A stretch of DNA of 42,493 nucleotides from Atopobiaceae bacterium (lineage in GTDB: Bacteria > Actinomycetota > Coriobacteriia > Coriobacteriales > Atopobiaceae): assembly GCA_017941705.1 (NCBI GenBank), contig JAGAVX010000068.1, positions 1 to 42,493 of the forward strand, read 5' to 3'. The translations under genes were made by a program, and so were the position numbers. The notes under the pieces are model-generated. The model did no database searches, was not told where the DNA came from, and saw only the letters and a list, made by a program, of their open reading frames with translations. Below are positions 32,847 to 40,883 of the stretch, one piece after another. The number at the start of each line of letters is the position of its first letter. Within the stretch, counting starts at the first letter, position 1.

Positions 32847-33227
32847 CTATCGACAGGCGACACAGTCCATCTCTATAAGTGCCCCCATGGGAAGGCCATC
32901 GACGGCCACAACCGTGCGGGCGGGTGCTGGCATGGTGAAATACTGCTCGTAGACCGCATTGACCTCATCGAGCAGGGCTATGTCGGCAAGGTAGACGTTT
33001 GTCTGCGCGACATCATCGAGCGTGCAGCCGGTAGCCTCAAGCAGCACCGCGCAGTTGTGGATAACCTGAACGGTCTGTTCCTTGATGCCGCCCGCAACGA
33101 GATGATGCGGATGAGCCTTGTCGATGGGCAGTTGGCCTGAGGCAAAGACGAGCCTGCCCGCGGTCGTTCCTTGCGAGTAAGGTCCGATGGCTTCTGGTGC
33201 CTCTGGTGCGTTGATTGCGTATTTCAT
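32847..33227 (-). CDS. ridA: RidA family enamine/imine deaminase
   Basis: A 126-residue RidA (YjgF/YER057c/UK114) protein that hydrolyses reactive 2-aminoacrylate-type enamines. 'APEAIGPYSQG', 'FASGQLPID', 'PARTVVAVDGLPMGALIEMD' match, including the substrate-contacting Arg in PAR. Met at 33227 gives the family N-terminus; GGAAGG lies 10 bases upstream. It sits 42 bases ahead of the FHA gene in the same direction. Confidence 0.94.
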   Translation of the reverse strand: MKYAINAPEAPEAIGPYSQGTTAGRLVFASGQLPIDKAHPHHLVAGGIKEQTVQVIHNCAVLLEATGCTLDDVAQTNVYLADIALLDEVNAVYEQYFTMPAPARTVVAVDGLPMGALIEMDCVACR

Positions 33228-33302
33228 GCACGTCAGCCTTCCTATAAGCGGTTGCCTTTGATGATAGCGCCAAACGAAGGGCACGTGGCCCAGTTGTTGG
33301 CC

Positions 33303-34160
33303 TTATGCACCAAGAGCGCGTGCGCCCACAAAACCGCCATTGGAGCGCGCCAGGTTCCACGTCTGGAGTTGCTCAAGGGGCAGCTCGAGGCGCTCGGGCA
33401 TCATGACGCTCGCGAGCCACGGGAGGTCGAGGGCGGCTTGCACCAAAAGACAGTTCGTGCCCACCGGCTCGACTGCGGCAAACGACAGGAAGCTCCTCCA
33501 GAGCACCCTTGCCATGCGAGGTGGCGTCAGTACCAGGTAGCAGGGACGCTCGGCCTGTTCGAGATTGATTGCGAGGCACTCTATCTTGTCAAGGCGCACG
33601 TTTGCCACCCTGCCCGGCTGAGGAAGCTCATTCGCCGTATCGACATAGTCGCCAAGAACCGCAGTCGCCTGCGGGCCCCAAAGGAGCAGCGGAATGAGCG
33701 AGTCACCTTCGTCCCGTATGGAAGCGCCAGCGAACGGCCTAAAGCCGTCCTGCTCGATGTCGGCGAGGAAGCTCAGCCACGGTTGAAGCATAAGGCCACG
33801 TTCGGTCACATCGCAAATCAGGTACTCGCTGTCACCTGTTCGTGCGACCAGGGGAACGGAGGTGGTCGAGCCGTCCCCGGAGACGACGGCGCTAAAGCCG
33901 CATTCGCCCACAGCCAACTCGTCGCGTGCGCACGACGCCGCGACGAACGAAGCGGCACCTGAGCCTGAGACCAGTATGCACGTCATACCGGACAGATCGC
34001 ACAGAGCGCATCCCTCGGAGAACGCCGTAGCTTCGCTTTCCGGATGGCCGTAGTGGATGGGAGCTGCCAGCAGTGCGTCATCAGCACCAAACGTCGCGCC
34101 TAGCAGGAGATGCTCGTCATAGAGCGGTGCCTCCGAGACGCTGGACCAAGATATGCTCAT
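33303..34160 (-). CDS. GcvT/YgfZ-like folate-binding-fold protein
   Basis: A 285-residue protein with GcvT-like features: 'HYGHPESEATAF', 'CALCDLSGMTCILVSGSGA' near 60-78, 'DSEYLICD' and 'PLLLWGPQATAVL'. The aminomethyltransferase family binds tetrahydrofolate. No GcvH, GcvP or other glycine-cleavage gene is near, and the expected C-terminal GcvT domain is reduced, so a true T-protein is doubtful. A YgfZ-like or diverged role is possible. ATG 34160 overlaps the dacA stop (TAATG). Confidence 0.6.
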   Translation of the reverse strand: MSISWSSVSEAPLYDEHLLLGATFGADDALLAAPIHYGHPESEATAFSEGCALCDLSGMTCILVSGSGAASFVAASCARDELAVGECGFSAVVSGDGSTTSVPLVARTGDSEYLICDVTERGLMLQPWLSFLADIEQDGFRPFAGASIRDEGDSLIPLLLWGPQATAVLGDYVDTANELPQPGRVANVRLDKIECLAINLEQAERPCYLVLTPPRMARVLWRSFLSFAAVEPVGTNCLLVQAALDLPWLASVMMPERLELPLEQLQTWNLARSNGGFVGARALGA

Positions 34161-35302
34161 TACGAGAGAACGCCTCCCATATCTTCGAACAGGGGCATGA
34201 CAAGTGGGTTCCATGCGGCGACCTGCTTTGGGCGCGACGAAGTGCGATATTGGGAGCTTCCCAAGTGACGCCCGTCCTGCCTCCAGATGCTCGTCGCGTA
34301 GGTCGTGTTGGCGGGGACGAAGGACCCGGGAGCATAGGTCGATGTAGAGGTCTCGATCTGACCGTTGTCAAATACCGACCCAGTGATATCGAGCGGTGCG
34401 TATACCGGGCATTTGAGCCAGAAGCCGTCAGTCCACGGCGCAGAGCGGAGAAGCATGTTTCCCTGTGCCAACGGCACGTCTCGATAGAGGCTGTAGCCCC
34501 AGTCAAGCAGCGACTCGGTGTCGTTCCAGCGACCCTCCCCCGTCTCGCAGCACAAGACGCAGCTGTATAGGGTCACACGACCGCGCCTGGCAGACCCGAG
34601 GAACGACGCGCCGCTTTCGGTGTTTCCGGTCTTAATGCCGAGGAGCCCGTCATAGTAGTCCATGAGCAGGTCGGTGCTCTCAAGCGTCATCCTATTCCCG
34701 CCTGGTGCAACACTTATGCTGCGCATATGGACGGTCTCACGTATGAAGGGATAGTTCTCCATCGCGTAGCGACCCATCTTGCACAGGTCGGCGGCGCAGG
34801 AGTAGTGACCGTCCTCCTCGAGGCCGTGGGGGTTCATGAAGTGCGTATGCGTCATGCCGAGCTCCGCCGCCTTCTTGTTCATCAGGTCGGCAAACGCCTC
34901 CTTGCTTCCGGCGACAGCGTAGGCGACGTTGGTGGCAGCATCATTGCCCGAGTAGATGAGCGTGACGCGCAGGAGCTCGTCTAGCGACGGCTTGTCCCCC
35001 GTCTTGTAGCCAGTGAGCTGCGCACCCTCAGAGTAATCCTGCTCGGTGAACTCAACGGGGGTGTCCAACGGGATGCCCGAATCAAGGGCAACCATGGCCG
35101 TCATGACCTTGGTTATCGATGCCATGGGCATCTCGACCTCGCTGTTGTAGTCGTAAAGAACGTTTCCGTTCGCATCGGTCACGCAAGCGGCGGTTGACTC
35201 GTTGATGATCGGTTGGGTGTCGATGGCTAGCGCCGCCTGGGGCGCCAAGGCCAGCGCGATGGTAACGAGGACCGCGCAGAGCCTCTGCAAAGAGCGCAGC
35301 AT
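34160..35302 (-). CDS. dacA: D-alanyl-D-alanine carboxypeptidase (PBP5/DacA type)
   Basis: A 380-residue exported low-molecular-mass penicillin-binding protein that trims the terminal D-Ala of peptidoglycan stem peptides. Signal peptide about 1-26; active-site S62-I-T-K65, S118-G-N120 and K224-T-G226 are all present. The C-terminal 100 residues (about 275-380) are a diverged beta domain lacking an obvious membrane-anchoring helix. It starts 9 bases after the CDP-alcohol transferase gene. Confidence 0.94.
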   Translation of the reverse strand: MLRSLQRLCAVLVTIALALAPQAALAIDTQPIINESTAACVTDANGNVLYDYNSEVEMPMASITKVMTAMVALDSGIPLDTPVEFTEQDYSEGAQLTGYKTGDKPSLDELLRVTLIYSGNDAATNVAYAVAGSKEAFADLMNKKAAELGMTHTHFMNPHGLEEDGHYSCAADLCKMGRYAMENYPFIRETVHMRSISVAPGGNRMTLESTDLLMDYYDGLLGIKTGNTESGASFLGSARRGRVTLYSCVLCCETGEGRWNDTESLLDWGYSLYRDVPLAQGNMLLRSAPWTDGFWLKCPVYAPLDITGSVFDNGQIETSTSTYAPGSFVPANTTYATSIWRQDGRHLGSSQYRTSSRPKQVAAWNPLVMPLFEDMGGVLS

Positions 35303-35311
35303 GGCTATGTG

Positions 35312-36058
35312 TCACCTGCCTTCTGGTGCGTATTGGCGGGCTCGCTCCTCAAGGACACGATCCTTGATGGCGAAGCCCTGACGGTAGTACGTTATGGCTG
35401 TGATGGTCGATAGCACGACGGCAACATAGAGCATGTAGATGCCGATGGAAACCTGTTGTCCGTTAAAGCCCGGCAGCCAGCTGACGTCAAAAAGCCGAGG
35501 CGACGTGATGCAGAACAGGTTGGCCATGACAAAGCAGAATCCCGTCATGAACAGGGCGGTTCCCATCTTTCCAATGAAAATGACGTCGACGGGACGCTTT
35601 GAGAACTGCCGCAGGTACACGACGCCGCCGGCCAGAATCAGATCGCGGCCGATAACGAAGGCGGCAAGCCAGGCGGGAAGGTCGCCAACCACAACGAGTC
35701 CGATTACGCCGACAAAGAGCAGTATGACGTCCATGATGGGGTCACACACCTTGCCGAACCAGCTGACCGTCTGCGTCGAACGGGCGATCCAGCCGTCCAG
35801 AAAGTCGGTAATGGCAGCGACTATGTAGCAGGCAACTGCCACCGAGCGGTTCTCCCCCCGTATGGACAACACCAGAAAGGCGATGGTGAGGAAGAAGCGG
35901 CAGATGGTGATGAAGTTGGCAAGCGTGAGCACCTTGTCCGAAGGATTGTCGGGAGTGCCCACGGGAGTCTTGACGGTGCCCTCGGCCTGTGCCTGAGCGA
36001 CGTCAGGCGCGAGGTTGTTCTTTACGGTTGTCTTTACGCGCTCTTTGACCTGAGCCAA
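35312..36058 (-). CDS. CDP-alcohol phosphatidyltransferase, second PgsA-like enzyme
   Basis: A 248-residue membrane enzyme with the complete motif D-x2-D-G-x2-A-R-x8-G-x3-D-x3-D ('TDFLDGWIARSTQ' then 'FGKVCDPIMD'). It has a 40-residue charged N-terminal extension before the first helix and a longer C-terminus than pgsA at 13106. The TTG start at 36058 is chosen because GGAGGT stands 6 bases upstream. Cardiolipin synthase, PgsA or phosphatidylinositol-phosphate-type products are all possible. Fusing with dacA and the GcvT-like gene in one operon suggests an envelope role. Confidence 0.8.
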   Translation of the reverse strand: MAQVKERVKTTVKNNLAPDVAQAQAEGTVKTPVGTPDNPSDKVLTLANFITICRFFLTIAFLVLSIRGENRSVAVACYIVAAITDFLDGWIARSTQTVSWFGKVCDPIMDVILLFVGVIGLVVVGDLPAWLAAFVIGRDLILAGGVVYLRQFSKRPVDVIFIGKMGTALFMTGFCFVMANLFCITSPRLFDVSWLPGFNGQQVSIGIYMLYVAVVLSTITAITYYRQGFAIKDRVLEERARQYAPEGR

Positions 36059-36186
36059 GGTGATACCTCCGACTGTGAATATGCGAACTGATATCGTACC
36101 CCAATCTCTCGATGTCTTGCATGGGTGGGAGAAAGCTATCAACATGCTTTCACGGAGTACTTACATACCCCTGACAGACAAGTAAG

Positions 36187-36217
36187 AGCGGGGCCAAGGC
36201 TCGCCTGACCCCGCTCG
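36187..36217 (-). terminator. Terminator after the GH32 gene
   Basis: Stem GAGCGGGG/CCCCGCTC (36187-36194 with 36210-36217), with further pairing in the loop, followed on the minus strand by TTACTT. Confidence 0.7.
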
Positions 36218-36239
36218 AAAACGAATCACTATAAGGGGA

Positions 36240-37709
36240 TTAACGCTCGACCAGATAGTTGATGGTGATGGGCTGCATGGCATACCAGGATGCCTTCTCG
36301 CACGCAAAGGTGGCGCTGATGGTCAGCTCGTCCGACTCGTCGAAGAAGCGAGTGGAGAACACCCAGGCACCGTCATTGACGAAGATCTCGAGTATGGAGG
36401 TGTCGACGACCACTCGGATGTTACGGATCTCGGGGATGAGGGCACGACGACCCTTGCGTCCCTGGCCCTGCTCGTCGTTGGTGAAGAGAAGCTCTGCCTT
36501 ACCGCCCTTGAAGGTGAAGCTGAGGAAGTCTCCAAAGGTGAGCGTCCCCTCGCCAGAGATGCCGTCGATGACGACGTCTGCGCACTTCTCGGGCAGCGTG
36601 ACCGAGCCACTCCATGCGCTCTCCTCGCCGCGGAGGGCGTCAAACTCCTCCGCCGGGTTCTGGAGGATTCGCCCGCACTTGTCGCACCATGTGAGCACGC
36701 GCGGGGTGGTCAGCGCGCCACGCCAGGTGTCGGTCGGGTTGTCGTAGGCGCGGATGTCGTCCTTGTCGTGTGGCAGGCTCATCCAGCCGATGAGGATGGT
36801 GCGACCCTTCTCGTCGACGAGCGACTGGCAGGCATAATAGTCAAAGCCGTAGTCCCAGTCGACAAAGGTCTTCTCGTCGATGGCAGCGCGCGGGGCCTCG
36901 GCATCCATGCGCTCGGTGTCAAGATGCATGAGATCGATGATCTTGCCGTCGATGGGGAAATAGCCGGCAGCATGCACATTCTGGGCGGTCACGCGGCTGG
37001 GGTCGTCGGGGTCGTTGGAGCCGACCATGCCCTGCGGGCAGGTGGAGAGGAACTCCTTGCCATCCAGGACGATGCGATCGGGGCACTCCCACATGTAGCC
37101 AAAGGGCTTCTCCTCGAGGTTGGTGACCGAGCCGGCCATCTCCCAGGTGTATCCATCCTCGGAGTCGTACATCATGATAGAGCCACGCGAGTCCTTGAGC
37201 GTACGCGCACCAAGCATCATGTGCAGCTTCCCGTCCTGCTTCCAGACCTTGGGGTCGCGCACGTGGCACGAGCAGTAGGCGGGGTATCCGGAGTTGTCGA
37301 GCACGACCTCCTTCGAGCCAAGGTTGATGCCGTTGTACGACTTCATGAGGGTCTGGTTTGCCAGACGGCCCGAGGTCGTGCCGTCGCCATCGCCATCACG
37401 AACGTTGCCGGTGTAGTAAAGCCAGAGCTGGTCGGCATCCTCGTTGATGTAGGCACCACCCGAGTAGGAACCATCGGCGTCACAGGGGGCGTCGGGCATA
37501 ACGTGGCACCCGAGGAAGACCCAGTTCACGAGGTCGCGCGAGGCAAAGTGTCCCCAGCCATGCGGGCTGTCAAAGTTGCCGGGATACTCCGGGGCGTTCT
37601 GGCAGAAGAAGTTGTAAGTGCCCTTGAACTGGCACATTCCGTTGGGGTCGCTGATGGAGCCCTTGTAGGGTGCGAGATGCAGCTTGGGACGCCAGGAATC
37701 GTTGCTCAT
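36240..37709 (-). CDS. GH32 sucrose-6-phosphate hydrolase / fructan beta-fructosidase
   Basis: A 489-residue glycoside hydrolase. The five-blade propeller has nucleophile Asp21 in SDPNG, transition-state Asp152 in RDPK and acid/base Glu208 in ECPD, followed by a C-terminal beta-sandwich (from about 360). No signal peptide, so it acts inside the cell on sucrose 6-phosphate, sucrose or short fructans. 'YGFDYYACQSL' fits the family. No sucrose PTS, fructokinase or LacI regulator is next to it, unlike the usual scr clusters, so the substrate is open. GGAGGATTC precedes ATG 37709. Confidence 0.92.
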   Translation of the reverse strand: MSNDSWRPKLHLAPYKGSISDPNGMCQFKGTYNFFCQNAPEYPGNFDSPHGWGHFASRDLVNWVFLGCHVMPDAPCDADGSYSGGAYINEDADQLWLYYTGNVRDGDGDGTTSGRLANQTLMKSYNGINLGSKEVVLDNSGYPAYCSCHVRDPKVWKQDGKLHMMLGARTLKDSRGSIMMYDSEDGYTWEMAGSVTNLEEKPFGYMWECPDRIVLDGKEFLSTCPQGMVGSNDPDDPSRVTAQNVHAAGYFPIDGKIIDLMHLDTERMDAEAPRAAIDEKTFVDWDYGFDYYACQSLVDEKGRTILIGWMSLPHDKDDIRAYDNPTDTWRGALTTPRVLTWCDKCGRILQNPAEEFDALRGEESAWSGSVTLPEKCADVVIDGISGEGTLTFGDFLSFTFKGGKAELLFTNDEQGQGRKGRRALIPEIRNIRVVVDTSILEIFVNDGAWVFSTRFFDESDELTISATFACEKASWYAMQPITINYLVER

Positions 37710-37770
37710 GAAGAATCCTCCTTAGGGTTATGCGGCCCTGCCGCATGGCGGTGGGCACACGGTTACTTCT

Positions 37771-37799
37771 ATGATATGCGGGAACGATTTCATATCGAA
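37771..37799 (-). promoter_or_regulatory. Promoter and inverted-repeat operator of the GH32 gene
   Basis: On the minus strand TTCGAT (37794-37799) and TATCAT (37771-37776) are 17 bp apart. GATATG/CATATC (37773-37778 and 37791-37796) forms an inverted repeat with a 12-bp spacer over this promoter, suggesting repressor control. The rest of 37710-37923 shows two AACGATT words (37783 and 37873), a half-site type used by LacI-family proteins. Confidence 0.4.
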
Positions 37800-37923
37800 C
37801 ACTGGCACGACGAACGGCGCCGATGGGGCGATTGTTGGGCGATGGATAGATCTAGGTTCTGCCGGGACAACGATTGCGGGTCACGACGTGTTGTACGGGA
37901 AGGGATGGTCAAGCTTGGATGTG

Positions 37924-38808
37924 CTAAAAGCGAACGAGCAGGTAGGTAGCATCGTCGCTTGTCTTTGAGCGGTGGACGCGCCAACAGGCGGCATCCTCTG
38001 TCTCGGCGGCGCGGAGGGATTTGCCGAGCTTGACTCCCCCACCGTCGGCAACCGCGCGGGCCAGACTCTCGAAGCTCTCGGTGACACCCATGTCGACGGC
38101 GTTTGCATAGCCATCGGTGCAGGCGAAGACCCATGAGACATCGGAGAAATCGAAGCTCGTAGTCGTGGCATGCTCCATGCCGCGACAGGAGATGTCGGCA
38201 GCCCAATAGCCACCGGGCTCGTTCATCTTGAGACGGTTCTCGATGAATCGCGGGTTGAGTGCGCGTCGGGCCTCTGCCATGGTCACGCCATTGCTGGTTG
38301 CATAGGAGTACATCCGCTCGTAGTTCTGGTTGTCGAGCTTGGCAAGCGTGTCGTCGTAGATGACCTTGCAAGTTCCGTCTTGCAAGCCCACAACCACCGT
38401 GCAGTCGGCGAGGGTGACAACCGTTACCTGGGAGGCGTCCCAGTGCAAAACGGCGACACTTCCGTTGGGCTCATCGATGCGCTGCAGGTCACCCGCACCA
38501 TCAAATGAACGATAGGTCGCTGCGACCTCTGCAGCGGCATCCGCGAGCGCCTTTGCTGCAGGCAGCGTCTTCTTTGCCAAATGGGCGACTGTGGCCTTGC
38601 AGAGATGTCGGGCGTACCAGGCCGCATCGCTTTCGCCCTGCACGACGTTCACCTTGGTGAGACCCGTTGCGCCGTCCACCAGAACGGCGCTTTTCGATGC
38701 CATGTCAACCAAGGCGTAGTCCTCGTTGTAGCGACCGACGCCCGAACCTGTCCAAGTGTTGGTCTCCCATGTCAGCGAAGCGGGAGCATTTGTCGTGTTG
38801 TCCTGCAT
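37924..38808 (-). CDS. PP2C-like phosphatase domain protein
   Basis: A 294-residue cytoplasmic protein resembling stand-alone PPM/PP2C phosphatases: metal-binding 'NED' (28-30) and 'LVDGATG' (43-49, Asp45), 'NGSVAVLHWD', 'VTLADCTVVVGL', 'CTDGYAN' and the terminal 'SDDATYLLVRF'. Acidic residues at the expected metal positions suggest it is active on Ser/Thr phosphates. It may counter a kinase acting on the FHA protein, but none is seen. ATG 38808 with GAAGGA upstream is preferred over Met codons further upstream. Last gene of the minus-strand dinB run. Confidence 0.75.
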   Translation of the reverse strand: MQDNTTNAPASLTWETNTWTGSGVGRYNEDYALVDMASKSAVLVDGATGLTKVNVVQGESDAAWYARHLCKATVAHLAKKTLPAAKALADAAAEVAATYRSFDGAGDLQRIDEPNGSVAVLHWDASQVTVVTLADCTVVVGLQDGTCKVIYDDTLAKLDNQNYERMYSYATSNGVTMAEARRALNPRFIENRLKMNEPGGYWAADISCRGMEHATTTSFDFSDVSWVFACTDGYANAVDMGVTESFESLARAVADGGGVKLGKSLRAAETEDAACWRVHRSKTSDDATYLLVRF

Positions 38809-38854
38809 CTTTTCTGTCCTTCGCATGTGATGTCCGGCCGCCATGTCGTCGAAT

Positions 38855-39703
38855 CTATGGCTGCGGTGCGAAATATGTCTCCATGGCCTGTTTGAGTTCG
38901 TCGCAGAAGCGCTCGCGTGCGAGCACGCTGGACGGATGCCTGGGATCCATCATGTCAAAGGCATGGTACATCCCCTCGTACACGTCGACTGTTGCCTTCA
39001 CACCCGCAAGCTTGAGGTTTTCGATGAAGGTGAGGGTCTCGGCATAGAACGGCTCCTCCGTCCCCACAAAGGTGTATGCGGGAGGAAGGCTGCGGTAATC
39101 GGTCTGGCGTGCTGCCGCGGCATAGGGAGAAACCTTGCTGGACGCGGCGTCGCTACGCAGGTAGAGGCGCCAAGCTTCATGGTTGCGCCGCGTGTTCCAA
39201 ACCTTTGCGTGGTTGTCGGCGGAGGTCTCGGTGTCGAGGTTGTCGATCATGGGATAGAGCGGCATCTGGTAAGCGATGGACACCTCTCCCCTGTCGCGGG
39301 CGAGCATGCACAGCGACGCGGCGAGACCCCCTCCCGCGCTCTCGCCTCCCACCATGATCTGGCTTGGGTTGATGCCGAGGCTGTCAGCGTGCCGCCTGAG
39401 AAACAGCAGGCTGGCGTAGGAATCGTGCAGGGCCGCCGGATAGGGAGCCAAAAGCGAGAGCCGGTAGTCCGGCGTGACGACCACCGCCCCACATCGTTCG
39501 ACCGCATCGATGGCACACGACATGAAGGCCATCTCCTTCATCCCGGTGGCGTAGCCGCCACCGTGGAGCCAGAACATGCCCGCCGTGGACGAGCGGCGTG
39601 CCTGAGGGGAGATGACGAGCGCGGGCATCCTGCGCTGCCCAACGGGAATGTCGATGCGCTCGACGCGCACGTCACGCCCCCTGCCGCTCAATCGAATGCG
39701 CAT
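38855..39703 (-). CDS. Alpha/beta hydrolase of the hormone-sensitive lipase type
   Basis: A 282-residue cytoplasmic esterase. Oxyanion motif HGGGY at 47-51, nucleophile Ser122 in GGESAGGG, His247 in YHAFD. The acid usually seen as Asp in a DP(L/F) turn is replaced by Glu in 'GTEEPFYAET' (216-217). AAGGAGG stands 8 bases before ATG 39703, which decides the start. Substrate unknown; short acyl esters are typical of the family. Confidence 0.87.
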   Translation of the reverse strand: MRIRLSGRGRDVRVERIDIPVGQRRMPALVISPQARRSSTAGMFWLHGGGYATGMKEMAFMSCAIDAVERCGAVVVTPDYRLSLLAPYPAALHDSYASLLFLRRHADSLGINPSQIMVGGESAGGGLAASLCMLARDRGEVSIAYQMPLYPMIDNLDTETSADNHAKVWNTRRNHEAWRLYLRSDAASSKVSPYAAAARQTDYRSLPPAYTFVGTEEPFYAETLTFIENLKLAGVKATVDVYEGMYHAFDMMDPRHPSSVLARERFCDELKQAMETYFAPQP

Positions 39704-39743
39704 ATCCGTCCTCCTTCGTTTGCCCCAACCTAATGATAGCGGC

Positions 39744-40568
39744 CTACTCCATCTCGATCTCCCGCGCGAGGCCGATGACTGCCTCCGCGGTCTCGTCCCA
39801 CTGCTCACGCTGGCCAATGGTGGCTATGCCATCGCCATCCTGAGCTCCGTAGTCACCAAAGTGGGCATGATTGGCGCCGAGCATACGAAGCACCTTTGCG
39901 TTCGTGGGAAGCAGCTCGCGAGCCTTCTCGAAGGCGGGCAGATCGAGGACGGCATCCTCGCTCCCGTATATTGAGAGAGCTTTGATGCGACCCTCGACTT
40001 GCTTGGTGGGATACGAGGCGAGAAGCACGAGGCCATCGACGAGGCCGGGATGCGAAGTCGCATATGACGACGCAACGATGCCACCAAGCGAATGGCCAGC
40101 CAAGATCCAATGGTCGTACTGATGGCTGGCAAAGGTGCGATCGAGTGCACCGCCCGCCATAAGGGAAAAGTGGGCCGGCGGATCGACGAGCACGCAGTCG
40201 GAGCCTCCGCTCGCAATCCTCAGCATAAGCGGGGCGTACGCCTCTGATGCGACCTTGGCCCCAGGCAGAAAGACGACCGCCGTGCGCTCCCCCGGGCCGT
40301 CAAAGAGGTATCCCTGCTCGATGGCGGTAACGCGCACATCGGCGGTGCCCTCGAGCGCGTGCCGTGCCTCCTGGCCGGCGTGGTAATAGGCCCCAAGGTA
40401 CGCGGCGACGGAACAGAGGAACCCCAGGACGCCCAACATGGCCGCGAGCAAGAACCTCACCTGCCTCGTCCAACGACGATGCATGACGCGCTGGGCCAGA
40501 AGCACCAACAGATAGCCAATGCAGAGCAGCGCCGCGGCGACAAGCGCCGTTATGAGCAGATATTTCAT
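39744..40568 (-). CDS. Membrane-anchored alpha/beta hydrolase
   Basis: A 274-residue protein with two N-terminal membrane helices (about 3-25 and 38-60) and a hydrolase domain outside the membrane: 'VVFLPGAKV' near 98, nucleophile Ser160 in AGHSLGG, acid in 'YGSEDAV' (about 205) and His in 'GANHAHFGDYG'. The pattern fits Abhydrolase_5 proteins. Substrate unknown. It lies 30 bases behind the small gene that follows dinB. Confidence 0.83.
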   Translation of the reverse strand: MKYLLITALVAAALLCIGYLLVLLAQRVMHRRWTRQVRFLLAAMLGVLGFLCSVAAYLGAYYHAGQEARHALEGTADVRVTAIEQGYLFDGPGERTAVVFLPGAKVASEAYAPLMLRIASGGSDCVLVDPPAHFSLMAGGALDRTFASHQYDHWILAGHSLGGIVASSYATSHPGLVDGLVLLASYPTKQVEGRIKALSIYGSEDAVLDLPAFEKARELLPTNAKVLRMLGANHAHFGDYGAQDGDGIATIGQREQWDETAEAVIGLAREIEME

Positions 40569-40598
40569 GTGCAGACCCCCCGTACTGACGATGCCAGC

Positions 40599-40880
40599 TT
40601 ACCACTCGGGTATGGCGGCAACCTTGGCCTCCACAAACCAACGCGGACCCTCGTACCACAGGTGCGTCGTCGCACCTCCGACGCGGACGGTATAGCGCAT
40701 GCCCGTTCCACCTGTCTTGAGGGAGTGCGCCTGCCTGCGATCAAGCACGCGGTCGATGTGATAGCGCACGCCCGTGTCCCAGACGATCTCGAGGGGCGTG
40801 ACGACTCCCTCCTCTGAGGTGTCCGAGATCACCTCGACGTACTTTTTGGCCCTGCCGGCAATCCCCTTCACGATGATCAC
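40599..40880 (-). CDS. Small conserved-looking protein linked to dinB
   Basis: A 93-residue, mostly beta protein, no signal or membrane segment. Distinct blocks 'YHIDRVLDRRQAHSLKTGG', 'GMRYTVRVGG' and 'HLWYEGPRWFVEAKV' look conserved rather than random. I recall similar unnamed proteins beside dinB in Gram-positive bacteria, but cannot verify it. It starts 3 bases after dinB, so it is in the SOS-controlled unit. A DNA- or polymerase-binding role is inference. Confidence 0.7.
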   Translation of the reverse strand: MIIVKGIAGRAKKYVEVISDTSEEGVVTPLEIVWDTGVRYHIDRVLDRRQAHSLKTGGTGMRYTVRVGGATTHLWYEGPRWFVEAKVAAIPEW

Positions 40881-40883
40881 CCC

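Noticed and set aside
36768..37949. 393-codon open frame antisense to the GH32 gene
   Set aside because: The GH32 frame has all three catalytic motifs; the antisense product resembles no family.
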